A stretch of DNA of 64,000 nucleotides from Bradyrhizobium tropiciagri (GTDB taxonomy: Bacteria; Pseudomonadota; Alphaproteobacteria; Rhizobiales; Xanthobacteraceae), in contig NZ_LFLZ01000001.1 in NCBI RefSeq assembly GCF_001189845.1, positions 327,852-391,851 of the forward strand, in the 5' to 3' direction. The position numbers and the translations under genes were made by a program. Of this stretch, positions 24,989-33,264 are shown piece by piece. How positions within the stretch are numbered: position 1 is the stretch's first letter; each line of letters begins with the position of its first letter. The notes under the pieces are model-generated. The model was given only the letters and a program-made list of their open reading frames with translations, was not told the origin of the DNA and searched no databases.

Positions 24989-25342
24989 TCAATCGAGCCC
25001 GAGCGCCTTGCGCGATTTGCGCGCCAGTTTCGCGGCGATCAGTGCATGCGCCTGATCGAGATAGGCCTTGAGCTCGGCGTCGGGCAGGGCGTCGTTGTCA
25101 ACCAGCTGCACCCATGTGGCGCGCGCCAGATAGGGTGCGGGCCGCGCCAGGCCCTGCTCGATCAAGAGCTGATAGGCCATATTCGAGGTCTTGAACATGA
25201 AGCCGCCGGTGCTCTCGATGTAGCCGCCGGCCAGCGCGAACATCTTGCCGCCGACCTTGAACACCGACGTGCCCTCCCATTGCACCACCTTGGTGGCGGC
25301 GGGCAGACGCAGGCAATGGGCTTCGAAGGATTTGGGGCGCAT
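24989..25342 (-). CDS. MmcQ/YjbR family protein
   Basis: 117 residues from the ATG at 25342. A YjbR (CyaY-like fold) protein: FEAHCLRLPAATKVVQWEGT, VFKVGGKMFALAG, and the C-terminal helix (ELKAYLDQAHALIAAKLARK). Family members are small DNA-binding-like proteins without a settled role. The longer ORF to 25399 lacks a ribosome binding site. Confidence 0.8.
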   Translation of the reverse strand: MRPKSFEAHCLRLPAATKVVQWEGTSVFKVGGKMFALAGGYIESTGGFMFKTSNMAYQLLIEQGLARPAPYLARATWVQLVDNDALPDAELKAYLDQAHALIAAKLARKSRKALGLD

Positions 25343-25482
25343 GTGTCGGAAGGGCTGTGAGGGCTCAAAGCCATAAGCCAGCCGCGCGACGGTCGACAAG
25401 CCCGGTGAGGGCGGCGGTGCCGGGCTGGCTCCGGTCCCGCTGCCTCACGAAAACGTGGGTTGCCGCTGTTTCATCTGTAGAT

Positions 25483-25496
25483 ATATCGTAAGATAT
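25483..25496. promoter_or_regulatory. Palindrome at the padR promoter
   Basis: ATATC-GTAA-GATAT in an AT-rich patch 23 bases before the padR ATG at 25519. PadR operators are typically ATAT-type dyads, so this is a good autoregulatory candidate. It overlaps the alternative ATG at 25495, which argues against that start. Confidence 0.5.
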
Positions 25497-25518
25497 GTTT
25501 TCAGTAAGGAATCAGAAA

Positions 25519-26148
25519 ATGAGACGATCGATGTTTCGCGACCGGGACCACGAGGGCTTCGGATTTGGCTTCTTCATGTCCCGACACGGCAGGGGCGGCC
25601 ATCGCTTCGGCCGCGGCGGCCATGGCTTCTTCGGGCGAGGTGGCGGCGGCGACTTTCCGGGATCGCGGCGGCTGTCGTCGCAGGACCTGCAACTCGTGAT
25701 CCTGGCGCTGCTCGGCGAGCAGCCGGCGCACGGCTACGAGTTGATCAAGAAGATCGAGGAGCGGTCGGACGGCTTCTACAGCCCGAGCCCGGGCGTGATC
25801 TATCCGGCGCTGACCTTCCTCGAGGACACCGGGCACGCCAGCGTCACCCAGGACGCGGCGCGCAAGCTCTACAGCATCACCGAGCAGGGCAAGGCGCATC
25901 TCGCCGAGAACCGCGCCACCGCCGACACCATTCTCGAAGCGCTGTCGCGGATCGGCCGCCGCATGGAGGATGTGCGCGAAGCCTTCGCCGGCGTCAGCGA
26001 TCTCGATGGCGGAGCGTCCGACGATGTGCACCGCGCCCGTCACGCGCTGAAGAGCGCGCTGCGCCAGAAGCGCGGCTGCGATGCCGCCGAGGCGCGCCGC
26101 ATCGCGAAAATCCTCGACCGCGCTGCCGCTGAAATCCTGCAGCAATGA
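25519..26148 (+). CDS. PadR-family transcriptional regulator
   Basis: 209 residues from the ATG at 25519 (AAGGAAT upstream). A His/Gly/Phe-rich N-terminal stretch (residues 1-45), possibly metal-binding, precedes the PadR winged helix (LQLVILALLGEQPAHGYELIKKIEERSDGFYSPSPGVIYPALTFLE; residues about 52-125). A C-terminal dimerisation helix follows. PadR proteins of this shape usually repress transporters or act on metal and antibiotic responses. The target is unclear because the downstream gene is a GNAT. Confidence 0.87.
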   Translation: MRRSMFRDRDHEGFGFGFFMSRHGRGGHRFGRGGHGFFGRGGGGDFPGSRRLSSQDLQLVILALLGEQPAHGYELIKKIEERSDGFYSPSPGVIYPALTFLEDTGHASVTQDAARKLYSITEQGKAHLAENRATADTILEALSRIGRRMEDVREAFAGVSDLDGGASDDVHRARHALKSALRQKRGCDAAEARRIAKILDRAAAEILQQ

Positions 26149-26344
26149 CGATAGTCGCAGGCAAGGAGTAACGCTGCCGCTCAAGGGCGGCAGCGAGCTC
26201 TGCCTGAAAGTGGCGCGAGGTTCGGTTCCGCACGCAGATATCACCTCGCGCTGGCGTGATTGTCAGCCGCAACGACCTCACGGCCTGCTGGATTTTGCCG
26301 GCGCTTCTTGCTCTGCTCTCAGAAAACAGGGAGCGAAGCGCCGC

Positions 26345-27040
26345 ATGTCTGAAGTCCCGCCTATTCATCCACTCGATCGCCCGATCTGGAGCGCGCTGAC
26401 CACACGACAGCGCGACCTTGCCGAAGTCAGCACCAATGCCCGGCGCTTTCCGGTCGCGATCGCACCCTTCGCGGACATGGCCGACATGTCGCCAGAGAGC
26501 TTTGCTGCGCTCGGCGCGCTGCTGTCGGGCCCGGAGATTGCGGTGCTGTTCACGCCTGATCCGGTCGCCGTGCCGCCGGAGTTCAAGGTGCTGCTGGCCG
26601 AGACCGGCGAGCAGATGATCGGCACGCCGGCGGACTTTTCTCTGCCCGACGTCGAGATCGCCAGGCTCGGCGTAGCCGACGTTCCGGCGATGATGGCGCT
26701 GACGGAACTGACCAAGCCTGGACCGTTCAGCGCGCGGACCCATGAGCTCGGCAACTTCTTCGGCATTCGCGTTGGCGGCGAGCTGGTCGCGATGACCGGG
26801 GAGCGGATGAAGCCGGGGAATTATACCGAGATGACCGCCGTCTGCGTGCATCCGGATCACCGCGGCCGCGGCTACGCGCAGGCGCTGCTATCGGCGGTCG
26901 GCCGCCAGATCGTGGCGCGCGGCGAAATTCCGTTCCTGCACGTCTTCACCGGCAACGTCTCGGCGATCGCGCTCTATCGCCGCCAGGGCATGGAAATCCG
27001 CCGCCGTCTGCACATCACGGTGGTGCAGAAGCAGGGGTAG
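26345..27040 (+). CDS. GNAT-family N-acetyltransferase
   Basis: 231 residues from the ATG at 26345 (GGGAG upstream); the long upstream ORF extension overlaps padR. The N-terminal half is a degenerate GNAT-like lobe. The C-terminal half (from about residue 110) is a full acetyl-CoA-binding domain: TEMTAVCVHPDHRGRGYAQALL and VFTGNVSAIALYRRQGMEIRR. This matches the FR47-like acetyltransferases with a duplicated fold. Substrate unknown. Confidence 0.82.
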   Translation: MSEVPPIHPLDRPIWSALTTRQRDLAEVSTNARRFPVAIAPFADMADMSPESFAALGALLSGPEIAVLFTPDPVAVPPEFKVLLAETGEQMIGTPADFSLPDVEIARLGVADVPAMMALTELTKPGPFSARTHELGNFFGIRVGGELVAMTGERMKPGNYTEMTAVCVHPDHRGRGYAQALLSAVGRQIVARGEIPFLHVFTGNVSAIALYRRQGMEIRRRLHITVVQKQG

Positions 27041-27193
27041 GCCGCGGCTGAAGGGGAATACAGAGATAGATGGGACTGGCGTTGCGCTCGTTGAGAGCAC
27101 TCTGTTGCCGGTGAGATGCACCAAGCGCCTCTCACATTGCACTCGTCCCGGAGTTAGGCAATTCTTGGAGCGAGCCTTACGGAGGGACAAGCG

Positions 27194-27702
27194 ATGCGAT
27201 CGCGCTGGTTGGAGCTTATCGCATTCCTGCTGGTGATTTTCGTCGAGGAGCCGGCCATGGCCGAAAATCTAACCGTTAGCGAAGAAACGGGATCTGAGAT
27301 CGCCACCCTTGTGGCCGCTCAGGCTGCCGCTTGGGATAAGGGCAATGCGGAGGCGTTCTGTGATCGCGCGCTGCCCGATATTTCATTCACCAACATCTTT
27401 GGTATGTTCTCAGTCGGCAAAGCGCCATTTGTCGCCAACATGAGCGAATATTCTCGACCATTTACAAGGGTAGTAGCAATCGTCTGCAGATCGAGCACAT
27501 CGCGTTGGTCAAGCCAGACGTTGCAATCGTCGATATCTTGACGGTCGTGACGGGCGTTCAGCGTCCGCCCCCCGGCGTTACGTTTATCGACGGTGCGTTA
27601 CACTCGCGGCTGCAACAAGTTTTGGTGCGGCGGGCGGACGGCTGGTGGGTCGCGTCCTTTCACAATGTCGCCGTGAACCCGGCTTACCCACCCAAACCGT
27701 GA
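27194..27702 (+). pseudogene. Secreted SnoaL/SgcJ-EcaC-type protein, frameshifted
   Basis: The start has GGAGGG upstream. Residues 1-23 are a signal peptide. Then an NTF2-like domain (IATLVAAQAAAWDKGNAEAFCD) runs to about 27438, where the frame is lost. The correct continuation is one base off (HERIFSTIYKGSSNRLQIEH, then VKPDVAIVDILTVVTGVQ and GWWVASFHNVAVNP). One missing base near 27437-27440 explains it. NTF2-like secreted proteins of this type are of unknown function. Confidence 0.72.
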
Positions 27703-27818
27703 CGAGGGTGCGTTCACCCAGATCGGCGAGCGCGCAGTGTCGCTCATTAGCCCTTCGCGACCTCTCGCGTCGCCGCACGAATCTGGTCGCTGCAAGCGTA
27801 CAGCGTACGTAGGCTTCG

Positions 27819-27959
27819 TTGCCCGATGCCGCGGCATCGCTCGGGCTGTCGGAGCGGACGGTCGAGAACCATTTGCGGCGTGCGCGGCTCAGGCTCGGCG
27901 TCGCGACGACGGCGCAAGCCATCAGGCTCGCGATCCGCAGCGGCGGGATCGAGGATTGA
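27819..27959 (+). pseudogene. Remnant of a LuxR-type HTH domain
   Basis: An open frame ending at the TGA 27957-27959 reads ASLGLSERTVENHLRRARLR, then LGVATTAQAIRLAIRSGGIE: the C-terminal helix-turn-helix of a LuxR regulator. There is no start and no receiver or autoinducer domain upstream, so it is a scrap. The rest of 27703-28000 shows no gene. Confidence 0.6.
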
Positions 27960-27994
27960 AGAGTGGGCGGACGATCGCTCGCTCGTCCGTCGCA

Positions 27995-28032
27995 CCAAAA
28001 AAGAAAGGCCCGGGCGCATGCGCGTCCGGGCC
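27995..28032 (-). terminator. Rho-independent terminator of the rsr transcript
   Basis: On the minus strand the stem GGCCCGG/CCGGGCC (28026-28032 with 28007-28013) encloses a further partly paired GCGCATGCGC and is followed by a T-rich run (27996-28006). It lies 20 bases after the rsr stop. Confidence 0.85.
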
Positions 28033-28051
28033 CATTGTTGTCGAGCAGGCG

Positions 28052-29376
28052 TCAGTGCATCGTCTGTTCCGACGCTGCGATCCAGGCGATGACGGCCTCG
28101 GAGAAGCCGTCGACCCGGGTCCACGGGCCGTGTCCGACGCCGTGCTGGTAGGACGCCACGTTGACCATGTAGCCACGTCCCTTCGGGGCGGGCACCTGGT
28201 CGTGGCTCTGCTCGTCGGTTAAGACGATCAGGCGATCGCCCTTGCGGTCGATCTGCGTCACCGCCTTGCCGAGATACGTCCCGCCATGCGGCTGCGCGCC
28301 GATGATCGCATCGCGCAGCGCGAAGCCGCGGCGCGGCGGCAGCTTCACGACCTCATTGCTGAACGTGAAGATCTCCACCTCGTCGCAGACTCGCGGGCGA
28401 GAATCGCAAGCCCGCAGGCCGCCTCCGCCCGCGTCATCTCGGATTGGGCCGAGAGCGGCGAGAACATCGATCCCGACACGTCGATCAGGAGCCGCGTGCG
28501 GCCGTCGAGCCGCGCGTAGTCCTTGACCGACTTCAGCATCGCTGCCTCGAGCTCCGGCTCGAAGTCCGGCGCATAGCGCGCCGCCGTGATGAAGCGGTAG
28601 GGCAGGATGCGGTCGGTCCGCATCGCGTCGATCGCCTCCGCGATGGTCCGGCGCGGCACCTCCGCCTTCTGCATCAGGCGCAGGTTGCGGAGCAGCGCCA
28701 GCCCGCCGAGCCGGTTCTCGGCGATCAGCCGCTCGAAGGTCTCACGCTTGTCCTTGCCGGACGACAGCGAAACCTCCCAGGTGTCGGGCGAGGCCAGCTC
28801 GCCGTCGACGAGCTGCTTCCACACCTTCTCCTGCGCGGTGTCCTTCGGCTTGGCGTGGACCAGGAACAGCACGTCCTTGATCCGCACCGCGCCGTCGCGA
28901 TCGTACTTCGCGAGCTGGTAGGCGTCGAACTTGGTCAGCGCCCGCGCCAGGCCCTTCTTGATCTGCGCCGAGACGGGCTGACGCTTGCGCTGCTGCTGAG
29001 GGCCGAGCGCATCCGCCCAATAGATCGCAAGCAGCTCGGTCATCTCGTCCGGCCGCTGGATCACCCGCGCCAGCGTATCGGCGACGAGGGCGCGATGGGC
29101 CGGATGCCGCGCCATCTCGCGAACCACGAGCAGCGGCGCGTGCCGCAGCTTCATGGTCTCGCGCGCAGCGATGGCGAGTTCGGCCGTGCGCTCGGGCGCG
29201 ACCAGCGGCACCAGCGCCTTGATGCGATCGGCGATCGCAACCCCGTCCTCGTAGAACTGGCTCTCCCACAGGAGGCAGTTCAGCAGCGCGCGCCGCAATT
29301 CCATCTCGGGCGTGAAGCGCTTGCCGCGCGCACCCTCACGGGTGAAGGCGCGCATGATCTTGTTGATCGTGGCCAT
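28052..29376 (-). pseudogene. rsr: Ro60/TROVE-domain RNA-binding protein (Rsr), one frameshift
   Basis: A strong GGAGG precedes the ATG at 29376. Residues 1-290 are the TROVE HEAT-repeat ring (RALLNCLLWESQFYEDGVAIADR, ARETMKLRHAPLLVVREMAR). Then a von Willebrand A domain has the MIDAS set D299-x-S-x-S (LLIDVSGSM), GGTYLG and LTDEQSHD. The reading frame slips near 28388 (+ strand 28385-28392); adding one G gives LAILAREVCDEVEIFTFSNE, with the C-terminus read from 28378 to 28052. The composite is about 441 residues, shorter than Deinococcus Rsr or human Ro60. Ro proteins bind Y RNAs and misfolded RNAs. Four Y-RNA-like units lie directly upstream on the same strand. Confidence 0.87.
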
Positions 29377-29416
29377 GATGGCCTCCTTTCTGGGTGAGTA
29401 TGGATTGGAAGGTGGT

Positions 29417-29542
29417 GCCGGGGAACTCGCGAGGCTGGACCGCCCACCGAAGGGCTTACGTGCTCTACCACTGAGCTACGAACTTTCGTTCGGGAGGATT
29501 CGAACCTCCGACACCGAAGTAACAGCGCTCTTCACCACCGGC
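29417..29542 (-). ncRNA. Bacterial Y RNA (YrlA-like), unit 1: permuted tRNA mimic
   Basis: 126 bases on the minus strand, 40 bases before rsr. The 5' GCCGG (29542-29538) pairs with the 3' CCGGC. Inside, in order: the conserved 5' box GTGGTGAAGA and TTACTTCG, a T-arm GGAGG-TTCGAAT-CCTCC, a stem CGAAC-GAAA-GTTCG (an acceptor-like stem closed by a GNRA tetraloop), then a D-arm GCTC-AGTGGTA-GAGC, and the 3' box TCGCGAGTTCCCC. The tRNA halves are in reversed order, so no mature CCA end is possible. This matches the known design of YrlA: a Ro-binding stem plus a tRNA-mimic module. Confidence 0.82.
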
Positions 29543-29551
29543 ATTGACGGA

Positions 29552-29715
29552 CCACGACCCGGGAACAGGCGATTGCTGAGACCACGGCCAGCCAAGGCCG
29601 GCCGGGTAGCGCTCTATCCGCTGAGCTACCGGTGCACATGACACCGGGCGGGATTCGAACCCGCGACCTCTCGTTTCAGAGACGATGTAACAGCGATCTT
29701 CACCACGGGGCGTGG
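29552..29715 (-). ncRNA. Bacterial Y RNA (YrlA-like), unit 2
   Basis: 164 bases. The outer stem CCACG/CGTGG continues as CCCG/CGGG. 5' box GTGGTGAAGATCG and TTACATCG. T-arm GCGGG-TTCGAAT-CCCGC. Acceptor-like stem CCGGTG-TCATGTG-CACCGG, with a 7-base loop instead of a tetraloop. D-arm GCTC-AGCGGATA-GAGC. 3' box TCGCCTGTTCCC. It has the longest acceptor mimic of the four (6 bp). Confidence 0.82.
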
Positions 29716-29719
29716 AAGG

Positions 29720-29850
29720 GGTCGGCGGGGAACAAGCGATGCTGTTGCTGCCCTTGCGGGCGAACCGCCTTTCGGCGTGCGGGCCTCGAACCCGCTCGGC
29801 GCCGTAGCGCCTTACCACGAAGTAACAGACATCTTCACCACCGCCTGACC
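29720..29850 (-). ncRNA. Bacterial Y RNA (YrlA-like), unit 3, reduced D-arm
   Basis: 131 bases. Outer stem GGTC/GACC plus GGCGG/CCGCC. 5' box GTGGTGAAGATGTC and TTACTTCG. T-arm GCGGG-TTCGAGG-CCCGC. Acceptor mimic CGCC-GAAA-GGCG with a GNRA tetraloop. The D-arm is reduced to GCCC-GCAA-GGGC and lacks the AGTGGTA loop. 3' box TCGCTTGTTCCCC. Confidence 0.78.
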
Positions 29851-29878
29851 GACGCAACTGCGCCGGCCGTTGATAGGT

Positions 29879-30063
29879 ACGCTGGGGAACTGGCGATATC
29901 GGTGTCAGTGACGACAACACAGCCGCTCGCCTTGCGGACGAGAGACTGCGCCGGGCCGCACGCGGACCTTTGCCAAGCCACATCCCGGTGCGTGTGTCAC
30001 AGGCGGGATTCGAACCCGCTCTTTCCGGTGGAGCGAAGTATCCGACATCTTCACCACCAGCGT
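29879..30063 (-). ncRNA. Bacterial Y RNA (YrlA-like), unit 4, most diverged
   Basis: 185 bases, promoter-proximal in the array. Outer stem ACGCTGG/CCAGCGT. 5' box GTGGTGAAGATGTC and ATACTTCG. T-arm GCGGG-TTCGAAT-CCCGC. No clean acceptor or D-arm; instead a longer hairpin arm with GCAC...GTGC flanks and extra sequence before the 3' box TCGCCAGTTCCCC. It either binds a different partner or is decaying. Confidence 0.7.
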
Positions 30064-30302
30064 CGGTTGAGCCGCGGTGATGCGGCAAACCGTTTTGAAA
30101 AAGTTTCGTCGCGGCACAGTCGACGCGCCGCATATTGCGAACTCCTCGGAGTTCGCTCTGCCATCGGTATCCGGCTCATCGCCTCGTTCCCTCCGGCAGG
30201 CCCCGCGCGCTTGGGCACGCGCGTCTCCGCGCGAGCCCCGGGATCCGGGTCTCCCGTTCCGGCTTGCGCCGGGCAGTTCAGGTGAGCCTTGCTGCGGACA
30301 AC
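30064..30302. other. Intergenic region upstream of the Y RNA array
   Basis: 239 bases between unit 4 and the sRNA terminator. No convincing ORF on either strand. It should hold the minus-strand promoter for the Y RNA/rsr unit, but no clear -35/-10 pair stands out. Confidence 0.4.
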
Positions 30303-30445
30303 AAAAAACCCTCCGGAGCAGCTGGCTCGGGAGGGTCCACATTGATTGCGGACTGTCGACCTCGCGCTATGCGAGGTCGCTCCCATGAGCCGGGCACACG
30401 CTGTCGATCGGCCGCAGGCCGTTCGACAGTTGGCGGAATCTTTCA
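30303..30445 (-). ncRNA. Candidate structured small RNA ending in an intrinsic terminator
   Basis: Read on the minus strand there are three successive hairpins: CTGTCGA/TCGACAG with inner CGGCC/GGCCG (30401-30429), GACCTCGC-loop-GCGAGGTC (30358-30378), and a terminator CCCTCC/GGAGGG (30309-30335) followed by TTTTTT (30303-30308). A 34-codon ATG ORF begins in the minus strand near 30471 and ends inside the second hairpin; it lacks a ribosome binding site. It is probably a trans-acting RNA or a leader. It lies directly upstream of the Y RNA array on the same strand. Confidence 0.6.
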
Positions 30446-30564
30446 AATCCGTAGTGCATCATCTGGCTCATGTTTGATCGCGAGCGATGGTGCTCGCGAA
30501 GGTTGCGGGACATACGCCTCGTCGATGTCGATGTCAACAATCGAAATGATAGCGACAGAAGAAT

Positions 30565-31505
30565 TCAGCGCCGCTTGTGCGTCTTCGTCTTGCTCGCCGG
30601 CTTGCTGCCGTGCGCAGCGATCCGCGTCAGCGCATCTGCGAACGCGTGTGCAGCGGGGCCGAGCGGCTCGTCGAGCCGGTGCGCGAGATAGGCCTCCATC
30701 GCAAGCGCGGCGTTGCGACCAAGTGCGCCGGTCTCGATCCGCACCAGGCGGCGTTCGTTCAAGTCGCGCGCCACTTGCCACAGCGGCAGCCGGCCCCAGC
30801 CGAGCCCGGCCAGGATCATGGCGTGCTTGGTGTCCTGATTGCTGACCCGGCAGATTTGCGGCGAGAGCACGCCGAAGTTGCGGCCTTCCGACAGCGGCGT
30901 CGGGTCCGACAGCACGATCTGCAGATGATCGGCGAGGTCGGCGACGCTCTTGCGGCCACGGCGCGCGAGCGGATGGCTTGCGGAGGCGACGGCGATGATC
31001 TGCACGGAGCAGATCGCGTCGAGCGCGAGGCGGGGGTCGCGGAAATCTTCGCCGACGGTGACGGCGAGCGCGCTGCGCCGCTCGGTGAGGGCTGCGATCG
31101 GACCGCCCATCGGTTCGACCGCGAGCCGCACGCTGACGGATGGATAGGCCGTGCGCATCTCCGTCAGCGCTGCGCCGACGGCGGCGATTGGAAACAGCGT
31201 GTCGACGACGAGTGCGAGTTCCGACTCCACCCCGTCGCCAAGGCCGTGGGCCCGCGCCCGCATCGCATCGACGCGGAGCAGGAGGTCGCGCGCATTGCCG
31301 AGCAGCGCCTTGCCTTCGGCCGTCAGCGCCGGGCGATGGCTGGAGCGGTCGAACAGCGCGAGGCGAGCTCGGCCTCGAGGTTGGCGATGGCGTGGCTGAC
31401 CGCGGACTGCACCCGCGCCAGCCTGGTCGCGGCGGCGCGAAAGCTGCCGCTGTCGGCGATGGCGACGAAGACGCGGATCTGATCGAGCGTGAGGTTATCG
31501 AGCAT
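30565..31505 (-). pseudogene. LysR-family regulator, frameshifted
   Basis: The N-terminal winged helix reads from the ATG at 31505 (LTLDQIRVFVAIADSGSFRAAATRLARVQSAVSHAIANLEAEL). Near 31363-31365 the frame is lost; one extra G gives LALFDRSSHRPALTAEGKAL, and the effector domain continues to 30565 (ELALVVDTLFPIAAVGAALT). The composite is about 313 residues, normal for LysR. Divergent from the MFS gene at 31605. Sequence error or recent inactivation. Confidence 0.8.
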
Positions 31506-31604
31506 GATCTATGAGATCGATCGACTGGATGCAAAACATATCACTCCTTTCGATGGCCTGGAAACGCTATTTGTGATGACTTGAGCCTGGGACGGAGTGC
31601 ACGC

Positions 31605-32828
31605 ATGACGATCGAGACGGCCGTGGCGCCGCAGAGCGATGCCAAGCGATGGGCGACGGTCGCCATCGTGATGGGCTGCGGGATCGGTGCCGCATTGCAG
31701 GTCGGCAAGGTGCCGATCGCCGCGGCGATGCTGCAGCAAAACCTCGGCATCGACCTCGCCGCGGTCGGAACGGTCGCCGGCATCTTCGCGGTGCTGGGGC
31801 TCGTCGGCAGCGTGCCGGCCGGCGTCGTGATCGCCGCGGTCGGCGCGCGCAGGGTGTTGCTGTGCGGCCTTGCGGCCATCACGCTCGGCGCGGCGTCGGG
31901 CGCGCTCGCGCCGTCACTTGCGGTGTTGCTGGCATCGCGGCTGCTGGAAGGGCTCGGCTTCCTGCTGGTGATGGTGGCCGCGCCCGCATTGCTCGATCGT
32001 GTCGTGGATGTCAGCGCGCGCAACGTCACCATGGCGGTGTGGAGCTGCGTGATGCCGTTCGGGATCGCGCTGGCGCTGCTGGCCGGCCCGATGTTCGACG
32101 GCTGGCGCGCGATCTGGTGGGCCAGCGCCGGCTTTGCCGCCGTGCTGTTCGTCCTCGCCGGCATCACCGTGCCTGAGGTGGCATCGCGGACTGGCGCGGC
32201 GCGCAGCGGGCTGATGCAGGAAGCCATTGCGCTGGCGCAGCGGCGCACTCCGGCGCTTCTCATGGTGCTGTTTGCGCTATACAGCCTGATGTTCTTTGCG
32301 CTGTTCAGCTTCCTGCCGATCCTGTTGACCGAGCGGCTCGGCGTCTCCGGTCAAGCCGCAGGCGGTCTCAGTTCTCTGGCGGCGGCGGCCAACGTGGTCG
32401 GCAATCTTGCTGCCGGCAATCTGCTGGCGCGCGGCGTCAACCGCAATGTGCTGATCGCCGTGGCGGCATTGGTCATGGGCGTCTCTGCACTCGGGATCTT
32501 CCTGCCGTTGCTCGGCGGGTGGGGCTCATTTTGGCTGTGCCTGCTGTTCTCGGCTGTCGGCGGCCTGATCCCGGCGACGCTGCTCGCAACCGCACCGGCG
32601 GCGGCGCGTTCGGCGGCGATGGTGCCGGTCATGATGGGGCTGTTGATGACCGGCAGCAATTTCGGCCAGGTCTGCGGACCGATCGCGGTCGGCGCCGTCG
32701 TCTCGGCCTGGGGCTGGGGCGCGGCCAGCGTCATGGTGGCTGCTGCGGCGATCCTTGCCGGTCTCGCGGCATGGCTGCTCGCGCGCGGCGATCACAGCGC
32801 CGTAAGCGAGGCTACGGACCCGGCTTGA
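31605..32828 (+). CDS. MFS transporter
   Basis: 407 residues from the ATG at 31605 (ACGGAG upstream). Twelve hydrophobic segments; the motif A loop is weak (GARRVLLCGL). It resembles the CynX/NimT-like and sugar-efflux branches of MFS. Divergent from the frameshifted LysR, which is probably its regulator. Substrate unknown. Confidence 0.8.
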   Translation: MTIETAVAPQSDAKRWATVAIVMGCGIGAALQVGKVPIAAAMLQQNLGIDLAAVGTVAGIFAVLGLVGSVPAGVVIAAVGARRVLLCGLAAITLGAASGALAPSLAVLLASRLLEGLGFLLVMVAAPALLDRVVDVSARNVTMAVWSCVMPFGIALALLAGPMFDGWRAIWWASAGFAAVLFVLAGITVPEVASRTGAARSGLMQEAIALAQRRTPALLMVLFALYSLMFFALFSFLPILLTERLGVSGQAAGGLSSLAAAANVVGNLAAGNLLARGVNRNVLIAVAALVMGVSALGIFLPLLGGWGSFWLCLLFSAVGGLIPATLLATAPAAARSAAMVPVMMGLLMTGSNFGQVCGPIAVGAVVSAWGWGAASVMVAAAAILAGLAAWLLARGDHSAVSEATDPA

Positions 32829-32892
32829 CGGCGCGGACGCAGAGGGCGAAGGAGTGATCAGTCTCTCACGCCAACGACAACAGGAAAGTTTC

Positions 32893-33237
32893 ATGACACG
32901 CGTGCGCTGTATCACCGAAATGGGCATGGGCGTCGACGTGCACGGCCGCGACGCCACCAAGGCCGCCAAGCGGGCAGTGTCGGATGCGATCCGTCATTCC
33001 AGCCTCGGCTTCTTCCGCATGCTCGGCAAGACCGCCAACGACATGTTCGTCGACGTCACGATCGCCGTGCCTAATCCCGAAGATGTCGATACCGAAGCCG
33101 TCGCCAAGGAACTGCCCTATGGCACCAAGACCGTGAAGGCGATCGCGGGCGGGCTCGAGATTCCGTCCGATCTCGGCAACGATCCGATCCTGATCGCGAA
33201 CGCCGCCGTCATCGTCAGCTTCGACGACGGGAGATGA
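32893..33237 (+). CDS. Lin0512 family protein
   Basis: 114 residues from the ATG at 32893 (AGGAAAG upstream). Conserved pattern of the Lin0512 (TIGR02058) family: CITEMGMGVDVHGRDATKAAKRAVSDAI, FVDVTIAVPNPEDVD, and a C-terminal VIVSFDDG. Small cytoplasmic protein of unknown function, 64 bases after the MFS gene and possibly in its operon. Confidence 0.85.
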   Translation: MTRVRCITEMGMGVDVHGRDATKAAKRAVSDAIRHSSLGFFRMLGKTANDMFVDVTIAVPNPEDVDTEAVAKELPYGTKTVKAIAGGLEIPSDLGNDPILIANAAVIVSFDDGR

Positions 33238-33264
33238 TCATGGTCGAGCGGACCATTGCCCCGC

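Noticed and set aside
29417..30063. Ordinary tRNA genes
   Set aside because: T-arm and D-arm motifs are present, but in reversed order and joined by tetraloops or short loops, with no anticodon arm or CCA end in the right place. Y RNA mimics fit better.
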